This document shows positions 1-11,689 of a stretch of 64,000 nt of DNA, piece after piece. The first letter of the stretch is position 1. Every line of letters starts with the position of its first letter. The stretch comes from Gerris lacustris. Taxonomy: Eukaryota; Arthropoda; Insecta; Hemiptera; Gerridae. The stretch lies in assembly GCA_951217055.1 (NCBI GenBank), contig OX578280.1, positions 6,386,001 through 6,450,000 of the forward strand. Direction: 5' to 3'. The translations under genes and the position numbers were made by a program. The notes under the pieces are model-generated. The model worked only from the letters and a program-made list of their open reading frames with translations, made no database searches and was not told the origin of the DNA.

Positions 1-340
1 GTGAAATTTCGGAAAAAACGCGAACGCATAACTTATCTTATAAACAGTACAAGTAAAGGTACAACTGCTCTTGTGTATGCCTTCCCGGCAGTTGACGCTC
101 GACGTTACTTTTATTTACATGGCCCGAACCAAACCTGATTCTCTGGCATGTCAAAACGTGGTTAAAATTATGAAAATGAATTACAGGAGCCGTTTTCTCT
201 GGCGCGTTCAGACCGCGCGTCAGTCGTGCGATGCAAATGTCACGTCCTCCGATCAGTTGTGGTTTGATTTCTAACGATCGAGACGTCACACTACAGTTTA
301 ATATTTTCTTTTATTATATACTTAGTACATATAAGAAAGT
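1..340. other. Left edge, no supported gene
   Basis: This stretch is somewhat richer in GC than what follows. Short overlapping open frames exist on both strands (about 67 codons plus, 83 codons minus), but neither shows a recognisable domain and they are antisense to each other, so at most one could be real. It may be the end of an element cut by the window edge. No function is proposed. Confidence 0.3.
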
Positions 341-365
341 ATTGTTATGGGGCGAAAAAAATAAT

Positions 366-1068
366 TTATCTCAAGTAGGGAGAAAAAGTTATGATTTTGA
401 ATTAGTTTAGAGGGACTAAAACTGGTCTTTTCAACCCTGAACTCAAAAAGTAGGGAGAAAAAGTAAAAGTAGGGTGAAAAAGTAAAGTAGGGCAAAAAAG
501 TAATGATTGCAACTTAATTATTTTATAAATAATAGAAAATGAATGGCAAATGTAATGAAGTTGTTGAAATCAGGTTGGCGGCACTGCGCTTTTTTGACCA
601 TGTTTATCATTGATTCATTGTTTATAACCTGCATCTAAATAACCTTCTATTTAAGTTTAATTCCAATTCTTATTGGTTTTTAATATTGAATCTCTTATAT
701 CTGCTAAAAAATCTCTTATAAATGTGCTAATAATTATTGTTATTTATTAAAAAAATAAATCAAAACTGTGCAATGGTGCAAATGTGTATTTTCTTCCTAC
801 TGGAGATAAAATATTGTATGTACCTCGCGAGTAAAGTGCCATTATTCCCCTCGCGATAATTATTCCCCTCGCGATAATTATCTCCCTCGGCTGCGCCTCG
901 GGAGCTAATTAGAATTATTCCCTCGGCTGCGCCTCAGGAATTAAAGAGTCTAATTCCCTCGGCTTCGCCTCGGGATTTAGGGACCATGGTTCCTTCGGCT
1001 TCGCCTCAAGAACCAACTTTTTCGCTCAGGGAATAATGGCTTACTTTACTCCCTAGGTGCATAAATAA
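366..1068 (+). repeat. Family A dispersed repeat, copy 1
   Basis: A non-coding repeat of about 700 bp. It begins with TTATCTC-AGTAGGGAGAAAAAG, followed by lines of GTAGGG-AAAAAGTAAA, an AT-rich middle, and a GC-rich end in which the near-palindrome CTCGGCTGCGCCTCGGG recurs several times before CCCTAGGTGCATAAATAA. Other copies are at 4979-5506, 29598-33200 (split by piggyBac) and 44171-44823 (inverted). The middle contains the uninterrupted site AAGTTTAATTCCAATTC (TTAA at 657-660) that a piggyBac element occupies in the third copy. No coding capacity is seen. The class is not determined; a non-autonomous DNA transposon or Helitron-like element is possible. Confidence 0.75.
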
Positions 1069-1260
1069 CTATTGTTGTTTGTCATTTTTCCACAACGCGC
1101 AGCACAAATTAATTATTATTTTCGAGTTATTTTTTTTTTCCCCTCGTTGTTATATTTTCTACACTTCCCCTATTTTTTATTTGTTTTGATTTGTTGGTCT
1201 TCAAATAGATAAAACTTATCTAAAATAACTTATCTAAATTAATTTACTTAATTTTCCTTT

Positions 1261-1892
1261 TAGGTTTCTGTACTAAGTACAAAAAGAAATCTTATATAAC
1301 GGCTCTGTCTGTCTGTCTGTCTGTCCGTTGCTTGTTTCAATTTATAAACTACTATAGCTAGGACCATGAAATTCGGCACACAGGTGCATCTCGACATTTT
1401 AGACAACTGGACACATTTTGGATTTTTCACACTTAATATTTTTAAGATGGCGGCCAATATGGCGGGCGACTAAAAAAAAGTATTTAGTCCCCATGACATA
1501 TTATATATCAATTTAAAGGTCTTGAAATGAAGAAAAAGAATATGCAACTATTAAAATTTCACACGTAATATTTTCATGATGGCGGCCAATATGGCGGGCG
1601 ACTAAAGAAAGTTCTTAGTAACTATGACATGTTATACATCAATTTAAAGGTCTTGAAGTGTAGAAAAAGAGTATGCAATTATTAAAATTTTCAAGATGGT
1701 GGCCAATATGGCGGGTGACAAAACATTGTTTTAGTTACCATAACATGTTATACATCAATTTAAAGGTCTTGAAGAGTAGAAATAGAATATTACTATTAAA
1801 ATTAGTGTAATTATATTACACTTAATAATTTTAACTTTAATGTACAGAAACCGGCGATTATCGCCCTACGTACTTACGTGAAGCGCGCCTTA
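1261..1892 (+). repeat. Family B TIR element with ~130-bp units, copy 1
   Basis: Bounded by TAGGTTTCTGTAC on the left and GTACAGAAACC at 1842-1852, extended by GGCGATTATCGCC and CTTACGTGAAGCGCGCC. After the left end come a CTGT microsatellite and a segment that recurs in all copies (CATGAAATTCGGCACACAGG-like). Inside are three units, each with AAGATGGCGGCCAATATGG or a variant followed by a conserved block ACATGTTATACATCAATTTA. Other copies are at 5513-6006, 20895-21780 and, in expanded form, in 22920-24010 and 26130-26930. There is no coding capacity. Confidence 0.75.
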
Positions 1893-2338
1893 CTTTTTTT
1901 TCTAATTATAAAATTAAGGCTGTTGCCACGGGATTAACGGCTTGTATTTATAATGATACAGTAGGCATATTCTCAGTTGTGAATAAGTGCTGTTTATGTT
2001 TTTAGTTGGGCGTGGGCTGAACCTACTGTTGATTTATAAGCCTCTACCCAGCCCAGTAAAATTAAGGGCCTCTCAAGTTAGGGCTAATGAGCTGACCGCA
2101 GCTTAAAATAAGGGCGAAATTGAAAGCAGCATAACACCAGGGTCTTTCCTGTATTATTATTCTAAGGTTGTTTCTTTCTGATATTACTTAGTGTATTGTT
2201 ATATCAGGGGTATCCAACTCCAGTATTCTAGAGGTGTAAGAGCACTAGCGCTGCACGAGAATATGGTGGTTAAAATTGTAAACTACTTATGATCTTTTGA
2301 CATTTGTACTATATTGTAAATAAACATTAGAAAAAATA
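1893..2338. other. Unassigned AT-rich stretch
   Basis: No gene, RNA gene or repeat that I recognise within the window. It has only short open frames with frequent stops. Confidence 0.3.
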
Positions 2339-2401
2339 CAGCCTCGGTGGCCGAATGAGATGCCTGATAGCTCACTATGCGAATGTTCCCGGGTTCGAAT
2401 C
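2339..2401 (+). repeat. tRNA-like segment (possible SINE head)
   Basis: GCCTCGGTGGCCGAATGAGA resembles the 5' end and A box of a leucine- or serine-type tRNA, and CCCGGGTTCGAATCT resembles the T arm and B box, separated by about 30 bases. The matching acceptor strand is not seen, so this is more likely a tRNA-derived repeat or pseudogene than a functional tRNA. Confidence 0.35.
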
Positions 2402-2822
2402 TAGTAAATAGACAAATCAATTGATTAATTTATTTCTTTGAATTAAGAAGCTCTAAATATTTTGAATGGTGTAAAAGATTTAGTTACAATATTAACCGGC
2501 AAATTCCCGTGGAGCGCTAGTAGTCTAACACAGGTAAAGAGGGGAGTTGGAAATCTTTCCGTTTAAGGATTCTATGATCGCTGTGTTATACAGTCGTATC
2601 AATGCCAACAACGTAACAAAATATAATTCAAATAGAAAGTAAGACGATATATTATATTTATCTGACAACATGACAATTAGACTTATTTGCAATCTCTTCA
2701 TTTGGTACCGCTAATAATAAATTTGATATATTTACTGCTCGATTATAATCGGCGTATCGGAGTATATTATAATCGGAGTATCCTCCCCGATTATAATCGG
2801 CGAGTATACCCGAGGGGATCCC
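2402..2822. other. Unassigned stretch with short ATTATAATCGG repeats
   Basis: Mostly AT-rich unique sequence. At about 2733-2805 the motif GATTATAATCGG recurs three times with variants (TCGGCGTATCGGAGTA, TCGGAGTATCC), forming short self-complementary runs. No gene is seen. Confidence 0.35.
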
Positions 2823-2969
2823 TACCGCCAGGGGGCCCCCAATTCAACGATTAGGGGGCCCCCAGTTCTAAATGCAAGAGAGTTTTTTTTTTTGCTCATC
2901 AATTTTGTTTGGTGAGGGGCCTCCAAAAAGTTCTTGCGGGGGGCCCCCAATGCCCTAGCTACGCCACTG
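2823..2969. repeat. Degenerate hAT-MITE-like fragment
   Basis: G/C-run-rich segment (AGGGGGCCCCCA blocks) ending in TGCCCTAGCTACGCCACTG, which is the reverse complement of the end of the complete element at 50638-50857. The opposite terminus is not recognisable here, so this looks like a one-ended remnant of the same family. Confidence 0.55.
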
Positions 2970-3984
2970 TCCGTGGTAAGCATCTCATTGCCTTGACTCA
3001 ATGTTCCTCCCATCCCCTTTGACTTGGGACGCCCCCCTCTATTATCTTATTGAAGATACTTAGGTATGCAAAATTAATTTAAGTTTGAGTTCATTACAAA
3101 CTGAACCAGAAATATAATTGAAACATCTCTACCCATATTAGTTTATAAGCATAAGATATAGGAGCCTAAAGTTTTGTTATTATGATATGTCAATGATCTA
3201 TTGACATATCATAATTCTTAGGCACTTCTAGCTATCCTAGAAACTTAAAATTTATTTTATATAGGTAAAGTTTAATGTACAAATAAAGGAAAAATTACAA
3301 AATCCGAAAAAATCTGGTTCTTTTCCCCTCTCAAGGCTAACAGAATAATCGGGTATACAAAATTAATAAAAAATATAACTTGCACTACTAGCGCTTTCTA
3401 GTAGAGATTTTCGAAACCAAAGTAATAATTTATTCTCATTTATTGCAATTTATATTGGAATAAGAGTGTTTCATCTTTATTGAGTATTGAGCTGGAAGAT
3501 TGCAAACATTCACTTCCCGCTCATCCGCACTCGTACACCAGGCAATTGTTTAGTTAATTAGAACACCCCACACGTCTTGCCACTTTGTCTTTTCGTTTCA
3601 AATCCCTTCTTCCAATGATAATTATTTCCTGTTACTATTTATTTCTTATTATGCCCTTTCCTTATCTTTTTCACCTCTTCTTATCAAATAAGTAAGCATT
3701 ATTTTGGAGACACAGTATTAAAAGTTTTACTATACCTTAAAAACACGGATTATTACAACGAAATATAAATTTTTAAGTAAGACGGGCTATTAGGACGTTT
3801 AATGTTATCAACATTTCTATATAGTTAGGTTTGAGGGAACAATTAGTTCCCTAACATGATCAGGGTGTTAATAACCTTAGCCGTCAAACACCCATTAATA
3901 AAACAATAACAATAACAATAAATTTACTTAATTTTACTGTTTTCTCTAAATATTATAGAATTAGGCCTGTTGCTAGGATCATAA
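2970..3984. other. Unassigned AT-rich stretch
   Basis: No supported gene. Contains a small hairpin near 3835-3853 (GGGAAC and GTTCCC around an A/T loop) and another near 3183-3212 (ATGATATGTCAATGATC with TTGACATATCAT), which could form short stems. Otherwise nothing recognised. Confidence 0.3.
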
Positions 3985-4560
3985 TAGTCGAGGAGATAGC
4001 GTGCAAAAAAGTGTCTGACTAACATCAAGCAAGAATTTTGTATACAAGTCAATCTTTTAGCGCCTTTTAAGAATATGTGGTCGGCTTGATTCGTCTGCGG
4101 GACATAGCTTGGCAATAGGCATTTGAAAAAAACAAAATGGTGGAGAGTGGCCATGTCCAGCCAATTATGGTGGACAGTATGATTTTCATGATCCTGAGTA
4201 CAGAATTAGTTAGTAGTCCAAAAATCAAGTCGATATTATTTTCACACTTGATAGGTTAGTTATTCAAATATTGCTAAAATTCAACGTGGTCGCCTGTCAA
4301 GGGATGAATTAACATCGACTTAATTTTCGGTCTACTTACTAATTCTATACTCAGGATCATGAAAATCACATTGTCCATAATTGGTGAGACATGGCCGCTC
4401 TCCACCGGTTTGTTCTTTTCACACGCCTATTGCCAAGCTATGTCCCGCAGACGAACTTAGCCGACCACATATTCTTAAAAGGCGCTAAAAGATTGACTTG
4501 TATACAAAATTCTAGCTTGATGTTAGTCAGACACTTTTTTGCACGCTATCTCCTGGACTA
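3985..4560. mobile_element. Foldback MITE family D1, copy 1
   Basis: A 576-bp element in which the two halves are inverted copies of each other, with arms of roughly 270 bp. Ends read TAGTC-AGGAGATAGCGTGC and GCACGCTATCTCCTGGACTA, and the arms share AAAAGTGTCTGACTAACATC and the segment TATGTGGTCGGCT. Copies lie at 10865-11460 and 58238-58778. The TA-bordered ends and long TIRs fit a non-autonomous Tc1/mariner-type element, which is inference. Short open frames across the arms are shadows of the repeat. Confidence 0.8.
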
Positions 4561-4978
4561 AAACGGCTAGTAATATTATAATATTAAGTCATGAATTCTT
4601 TAAGATTAAACTTGCAGCTTGCAGAACTTATTCAAAAGTAGTAAAATTGTAGGTGTTGTCAATGTGAGGAGGAGTTAGATAAGTGAAGCATTAAAAACAC
4701 GTTTTCTTGTAGATTAAGTAAAAAATAATGGCGCTTCTACTTATTCACTAGCATGATAGATAGCGCCACAGGAAACCTTTAGAACATTTCCAGATATAGT
4801 GTTCTTTTGTTGTCTACTATGTGTTTTTTTGTACATTTACTATGCTATATTTCATCTATTATAATATATGTTTTATGTAAAATATAGAATATTTTGTTTT
4901 ATTGATAAGAAAATTTTAACTTCAACAAAATATATAAACCGAACCTAAACTATGAAAATGAGCTATCAAAAACTCTTT
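4561..4978. other. Unassigned AT-rich stretch
   Basis: No gene or repeat recognised here. Composition is AT-rich with several homopolymer runs. Confidence 0.3.
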
Positions 4979-5506
4979 TATCTCCAGTGGGGACAAAAAG
5001 TTATGATTTTGAATTAGTTTAGAGGGACTAAAACATTTCATCCCTGAACTCAAAAAGTAGGGAGAAAAAGTGAAAGTAGGGCGAAAAAGTAAAGTAGGGC
5101 AAAAAAGTAAAGATTGCAACTTAATTATTTTATAAACAGTAGAAAATGAATGACAAATGTAATGAAGTTGTTGAAATCAGGTTGGCGGCACTGCGCTTTT
5201 TTGACCATGTTTATCTTAGATTCGTTGTTTATAACCTGCATCTAAATAACCTTCTATTTGAGTTTGATTCCAATTCTTATTTTTTTTTAATATTGAATCT
5301 CTTATATCTGCTATTAAAAATGCTAATAATTACTGTTATTTTTTAAATAATAAATAAAAAGTGTGCAATGGGCGAAAATGTGTATTTTCTTCCTACTGGA
5401 GATAAAATATTGTATGTACCTCGTGAGTAAAGTGCCATTATTCCCCTCGCTATAATTATCTCCCACGGCTGCGCCTCGGGAGCTAATTAGAGTTATTCCC
5501 TCGGCT
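4979..5506 (+). repeat. Family A repeat, copy 2 (3' truncated)
   Basis: Matches copy 1 from the TCTCCAGT-GGG start to the first CTCGGCTGCG motif. It then breaks off directly into a family B end (GGGGCGATAATTGCCGG), so the B element or a rearrangement removed the rest. The site corresponding to the piggyBac target reads GAGTTTGATTCC here, so its TTAA is lost. Confidence 0.75.
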
Positions 5507-5512
5507 GCGTGG

Positions 5513-6006
5513 GGGCGATAATTGCCGGTTTCTGTACATTAAAGTTATAATTATTAAGTGTAATATAATTACACTAATTTTAATAGTAATATTCTTTTTC
5601 TACTCTGCGCAAGACCTTAGTTGATGTATAACATGTCATAGTTACTAAACACTTTTTTTAGTCACCCGCCATATTGCCCGCCATCTTAAAAATATTACGT
5701 GGGAAATTTTAATAGTTGCATATTCTTTTTCTTCATTTCAAGACCTTTAAATTGATATATAACATGTCATGGTGACTAAAAACTTATTTTTATTCACCCG
5801 CCATATTGGCCGCCATCTTGAAAATATTAAGTGTGAAAAATCCAAAATGTGTCCAGTTGTCCAAATGTCCAAATGCCGAGACGCACCTGTGTGCCAAATT
5901 TCATGTTCCTAGCTATAGTAGTTTATGAATTGAAACAAGCAACGGACAGACAGACAGACAGAGCCGTTATATAAGGTTTCTTTTTGTACTTTGTACAGAA
6001 ACCTAA
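5513..6006 (-). repeat. Family B TIR element, copy 2 (inverted)
   Basis: Opens with GGCGATAATTGCCGGTTTCT and ends with GTACAGAAACCTA, the reverse order of copy 1. It holds about two units bearing CCGCCATATTG(G)CCGCCATCTT, plus the CAGACAGACAGACAG microsatellite. The match to copy 1 is close over the whole length. Confidence 0.75.
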
Positions 6007-6763
6007 AATGGATGATAATTAATTAATCTTTTTCCCCTTACTTAAAGTTAATGGGAGTTATATAGAGATAATGTGTTAATCTAAACACACAAAGTGAAGA
6101 ACGACCAAGTTCTTATACTAACTATTATTCCGTTAGTACAGAGAGAATTGTAATTTCCAAGTAATATTCATAAATAATTTGAAACCTTGCTGTAGTGAAA
6201 GGTGTAATCTTCGTGCATTATTTACGAAACAGTTAAAATAAAGGACTTGAAACATGTGAGCTTAGAAAACAAAGACAAAAGTCGCAGTTAGGTAATTACT
6301 AAAGCGAATTCAAGCAGAAGAGAGTAAGATGGTGGGAGATAAAGTGACGAATTATATAAACATATCTTTAGCTATAAAGAAGTTGGCGAGGCGATATTAT
6401 ATCAAGTCCCTTGTCGACAGAATGGATTGTTACATACTTGTAACGAAGCGAATCCTGGGCTTTTTATGCACCGTCGAGTCGTAAAGTAAAACTAGCTAAA
6501 GATTACTCTAAACTTTTCAATGTAAAGAGACACAAAGTTTTACAACCCTCTCTTGTATTACTACATCCTGAAATCAAGTTAAACTTAGTCAAACCGTGCG
6601 GGGACTAATAATAATCCCCTCTACAACAGCCCGTAGAGGGTTGAAGCATGACAAAAGACTTATACAACTATATATAATTGATGATACGGGGTTAGTGTAT
6701 TGCTTAAACAGCGGTACAAACCTTATAATTGGCCCGTTTCACACGAGACGATTTTAGTTGATT
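6007..6763. other. Unassigned stretch before the 22-bp satellite
   Basis: No gene is supported. The segment is of near-average composition and shows no repeat that I can match elsewhere in the window. Confidence 0.3.
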
Positions 6764-7298
6764 CAATTAGTTGCCTGGTTACCCTCAACTAGTTGCCTGG
6801 TTACCCTCAACTAGTTGCCTGGTTACCCTCAACTAGTTGCCTAGTTACCCTTAACTAGTTGCCTGGTTACCCTCAACTAGTTGCGTGGTTACCCTCAACT
6901 AGTTGCCTGGTTACCCTCAACTAGTTGCCTGGTTACCCTCAACTAGTTGCCTGGTTACCCTCAACTAGTTGCCTGGTTACCCTCAACTAGTTGCCTGGTT
7001 ACCCTCAACTAGTTGCCTGGTTACCCTCAACTAGTTGCCTGGTTACCCTCAACTAGTTGCCTAGTTACCCTCAACTAGTTGCCTAGTTACCCTTAACTAG
7101 TTGCCTGGTTACCCTCAACTAGTTGCGTGGTTACCCTCAACTAGTTGCCTGGTTACCCTCAACTAGTTGCCTGGTTACCCTCAACTAGTTGCCTGGTTAC
7201 CCTCAACTAGTTGCCTAGTTACCCTTAACTAGTTGCCTGGTTACCCTCAACTAGTTGCCTGGTTACCCTCAACTGGTTGCCTGGTTACCCTCAACTAC
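6764..7298. repeat. 22-bp tandem satellite, about 24 units
   Basis: The unit is 22 bp, made of TTGCCTGGTTACC followed by CTCAACTAG, where CAACTAGTTG is a 10-bp palindrome spanning unit boundaries. Most units are identical. Variant units (CCTAGTTACCCTT, and TTGCGTGGTT two units later) start at 6839 and again at 7081, exactly 242 bp (11 units) apart, and a third CCTAGTTACCCTT lies at 7213, 132 bp (6 units) on. This shows duplication of multi-unit blocks. Confidence 0.95.
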
Positions 7299-7317
7299 TG
7301 TTTATCTCTTATTTATA

Positions 7318-7625
7318 AAAATCACAAATTTGAAACCCGTCAAAATGAAGATTGTAAATATAGGACATGGCAAAACAAATAAAATAACTTGCGGATTTTT
7401 TCCGAACTAACTTTCCATACGGCAAAATTTGCTGAAACCCAATTAAATTCTGCTGAAAGATGGCTAAAAGTATTAAAATAATGCATTGTCATCGTGTTCT
7501 GAGCTATGCTAAAAGTTTCAAATGTCTAGCTATTCGGGAAGTTTGTCAGAAATCGATTGTTACATTTGTACCGGAAAAACAAACAAACAAACAAACAAGA
7601 AAACAAGCTAATAAAAACGTAGTAA
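7318..7625 (+). repeat. Family C dispersed repeat, copy 1
   Basis: About 300 bp beginning ATCACAAATTTGAAACCCGT and including TGCATTGTCATCGTGTTCTG and an AAAC microsatellite, ending AATAAAAACGTAGTAAAAA. Copies are at 17960-18290, 33658-36345 (split by a LINE), 37618-37945 (inverted) and in part at 57935-58085. In this copy the LINE target site is uninterrupted (GCAAAACAAATAAAATAACT). Non-coding. Confidence 0.75.
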
Positions 7626-7798
7626 AAATTTGAGCTTTGCACATTTTTGCGCATTACGCATGCGCATATTAAATGGTTTAACTTTTCTATATTTTTCTTA
7701 TGTTGGTTCAAATTTACGCCAATATTTTTTATTTCACATCTCTAGAGTGAACGATTCTGGTGATAATTGATGGAGCCATCGACGCGTCGTCGTGTGCC

Positions 7799-7837
7799 CC
7801 CTCCCCCCCCCCCCCCCTCTCTCTCTCTCTCTCTCTT
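7799..7837. repeat. Poly-C and CT microsatellite
   Basis: A run of C residues broken by one T is followed directly by about nine CT dinucleotides. A simple sequence only. Confidence 0.9.
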
Positions 7838-8138
7838 CTTGAACTCTTAGTTCCGCACAGGCAATAAATAACTCGTTTCGTCTGTTAATTGTTCATCTAT
7901 AACCGCGATAAAGTTGGTTTCAAATCAACTTTTCGCGCGGAGAACGCACCGTACATTATCTGGCGGCGATCCGCATTCTCTTATTACCATTTTGGTAGTA
8001 TTCATACTGCAGAAAGATTAAATTTTAATTTTAATACTTCTCTTAAAAATATTAATATTTTTCTCAACAATTTTTCCAAACAAATTGGAAAAAATCGTGA
8101 TAAAAGAATGAACCCATGACATAACTTCAAATTTAAAA

Positions 8139-8312
8139 CAGCACACTTCTGTTTTTATTAGGGGAATAACAGTCTAAAGAATAACATTCCATACACCTTC
8201 TTTAGATTGTTACTCCCCTTATATAAAAAAGAGGGGAGTAACGATATAATGAAGATATACGGAATGTTCTTCTTTAGACTGTTAATTCCCTTACCAAAAC
8301 AGAAGTGTGATA
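8139..8312. repeat. Imperfect 174-bp palindrome
   Basis: Left arm CACACTTCTGTTTT, GGGGAATAACAGTCTAAAG, ACATTCC and right arm GGAATGTTCTTC, CTTTAGACTGTTAATTCCC, AAAACAGAAGTGTG pair with each other; an inner pair GTTACTCCCC and GGGGAGTAAC closes the hairpin. Further single copies of GGGGAGTAACA-TCTAAAGAA follow at about 8400-8450. It looks like a small foldback element with a decayed relative next to it. Confidence 0.7.
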
Positions 8313-10092
8313 TTCCTTTGTCCTAAAGTACATTGAACTAAAAATCCCTTTTTCTTAATAGTTATTTAGTCAAAATCATTTTTTTTCTAAAATAATATAG
8401 GGGAGTAACAATCTAAAGAAGTACCTTATAAGGGAAGTAACAGTCTAAAAAAGTGACCTATTTTGTATATTAGAAAGTTATAAAAAAGTTTATTCATTGA
8501 AAATGTTTACAATTTGATACAGTCTTGAAAGACATTTGCTTGATGAATATAAGATTAAAATGCTCATAATTGGGTTGTTTTTCCAACTTTTTGTTCTTCA
8601 CAAAGAAATGCTTTTCTCAAAGGGAAAGCTATTAATGCCATTTTATTTGCTTTATAATTAATGGAGATGAAAGAATTAAGGATGTTGTATAAAACAAATT
8701 GAAGTGAAATGTAAAATGAAACTAAATTAAATATAGTTTGGGTCTAGAAGGAAAGTATTTCAAGTTAATTTGCCATTGCTGGAGGCTAGTAGTTACCTCC
8801 CGGTAGGTTTTAGTATTTCACTTCTCTAGCAGCAACTAACTGAGTCTTATTCTGCCGTGTTCTTGGTCTTAAGTCGGTTCTAGTACTTTGATCTTTTTCT
8901 TTTTCAAGAACGAGATTCTAGCCACGAGCTTTATCACCCTCGTTCCTTCTCTGTCATGCTTGAAGCAACCAGGCAGGTTTTCTAAGTCCTTTCAACTTGA
9001 CAGGTTACAAAGCCGCAAAGTATTACAAGAAAGATTTTCTTCTTCAGTATTTTTCCTCCAGGCCTGGGAAATCTTTTAACTTTTCAAACCAGAGAAGCTT
9101 ATTACGATTCACTCTCTTTTAAAATTACGCTGCCCATCATTTAATTTAGGATTTATTTTTATACTTTTCCTCAACCATCCTAATTTCTTTTTTGAAAACA
9201 TATTTTGGTAGTTAATGTTAAGAGTCATTATCCTGCTACTTTGTCTCTTTCTTGTCTCTTTTTATTACTTTTACTCCTTATTTTCAAGAGAAAAAAAAAC
9301 CCTTTCGAAAGTAATAAGGGTACAAATCTGAAATAAATTAAATAGTAAAAGAATCCAAATAGTGTAATAGTCATAAATCATGACACTTTATGTCATTATT
9401 TTCACTTTGTCATTAATTTTAGGATGTTTAAAATAGTGAAAATAGTGCTTATTTTTTTTCTTCAAACGTTGTGGAAACCAAAAGAAATGAATGTAGCACT
9501 TTGCACATGGTTTTTTAAATTTGTTTTTTCTTGTTATTTATTAAAAATTTTAGTATGTTATATAGATTAGTAGGGGATGGTGATTGATTAGTATATTGAC
9601 AATTTTTTTATATTTTTATAAAAAAAGCTTTACTTGAAATGTTTTGACTCCACCACTTAACACATATAACACATATAACAGGTAATTGTTCTTTTTCTCT
9701 TGTTAATTTTATCAATTTTTGTACTATTTTGAAAAAAAAAAAATTAAAATAAACAGATGGATCTATATTAAATAAGTTAGATTTTATAGGAAGTAAGATT
9801 AAGAAATAGTTATTGGATAAGGAAATGGTATTTAACATAATTGTGAATAATTGTAAACGATAATAATGTTGAAATACCTTGTTACAAGCCTGATGGTCTC
9901 TAATGAGACGAAATATAGCCATTTTTAAGAAATAACGTAATTGTTTAATTCACCCCTCAAGACCCATCACAAAAAAATATAGTGCTTATTTTATTGTTCT
10001 GGCTTGAATATATATACAGTTCATACTAACTTTATTGTTTCATTTAAAGGTGCACTATCTGAATTGTAAAGTCTTAAATTTTTAACATGAAC
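8313..10092. other. Long AT-rich stretch without a supported gene
   Basis: Apart from the two decayed GGGGAGTAAC motifs at 8400-8450, I see nothing recognisable. Open frames at 8888-9079 (plus) and 9608-9922 (minus, 104 codons rich in I, L, N, F) are of low complexity and match no family that I know, so they are not called as genes. Confidence 0.35.
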
Positions 10093-10480
<388 letters not shown>

Positions 10481-10864
10481 CTATACTGTGCTGACTTTCA
10501 GTGTACAAACAACTACATACTGGTAAAAGAAAGATTTAACAAAAGTTATTAAAAAAATCAAATGTCGTCCCCTCTTTTACACACATTACAAACGACCAAA
10601 CTGTAAGAATGTTAGGGGTGATTTGTTATCGAGAAATATATATCTCCGATCTAAATACATATTTTTATCTCTCGGAAACATTAAATCTCCAGATGTAGCT
10701 GACGGGTTTTTGATATTCAATATTTTATTTTTTGGTAACTCCGTTTTAATATAACGGCAGAGATGGAATTTGAATTCAAAATAACTTATAAGTTCTCTTT
10801 ACCAACCATCATGACAAAACGATTTATTTAAAATAATACTCTCTGTTATTTGAATTGTATATAA
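10481..10864. other. Unassigned stretch
   Basis: No gene or shared repeat found between the CT microsatellite and the foldback MITE. Confidence 0.3.
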
Positions 10865-11460
10865 TAGTTCAGGAGAAAGCGTGCAAAAAAGTGTCTGACT
10901 AACATCAAGCTAGAATTTTGTGCGTAAGTACCTAAATGTTTTGGTGCCTTTTAAGAATATATTTGCGGTCGGCTTAATTCGTCTGTGGGATATAGCTTGG
11001 CAATAGGAATTTGAAAAAAACAAACCGGTGGAGAGCGGCCATGTCCCGCCCTTTTTGGTGGACAATGTGATTTTCATGATCCTGAGTACGAACTTAGTTA
11101 GTAGACCAATAATCAAGTAGATAGTAGTTTGTCCTTTGATAGGTTAGTTATTCAAATATTACTCTAAATCAAAGAGGTCACCTATTAAGAGACAAACTAC
11201 CGTAATCTTGATTTTTGGTCTACTAATTAATTTCGTACTCAGGTTCATGAAAATCACATTGTCCACCTAAAAGGGTGGCACTTGGCCGCTCTCCACCTTT
11301 AGTTTTAGTTAGTTATTTTCAAATGTCCATAGCCAAGCTATGTCCCGCAGACGAACTTATCTGACCACATATTCTAAAAAGGCACCAACAGATTAACTTG
11401 TATACAAAATTCTAGCTTGATGTTAGTCAGACACTTTTTTCCACACTATCTCCTGGACTA
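10865..11460. mobile_element. Foldback MITE family D1, copy 2
   Basis: The same element as at 3985-4560. Ends are TAGTTCAGGAGAAAGCGTGC and ACTATCTCCTGGACTA, bordered by TATAA on the left and TAGG on the right. The arms have diverged more than in copy 1, with several substitutions, suggesting a somewhat older copy. As in copy 3, family D2 sequence follows closely. Confidence 0.8.
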
Positions 11461-11689
11461 TAGGAATTAATGTTGAAACTTGTTTTAAACTGTTATCATT
11501 TGCGCCTACCATTTTGGATTTGAACGGCTGATAATATTGACAAAACTTTTTTTTTCTGTGTGCGCTTAAAAAAAAGCTTTAATACTGCAAAGTTTCATAT
11601 TTTATCTCTGTTTATTCAAAAATTATTGGAATCGTGCAGAGTGACTGACAGACAAACACAGGAACGAAACTATAAGCGAATCATCTTTT

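Noticed and set aside
2339..2401. Functional tRNA genes at 2339, 12840, 13300 and 17350
   Set aside because: Pol III box-like sequences are present but the acceptor stems cannot be closed and the spacing is irregular. More likely tRNA-derived repeats.
3924..4154. Minus frame of 76 codons, with a similar one at 58222-58407
   Set aside because: Both are arms of the D1 foldback element read through; no domain and shared only as repeat sequence.
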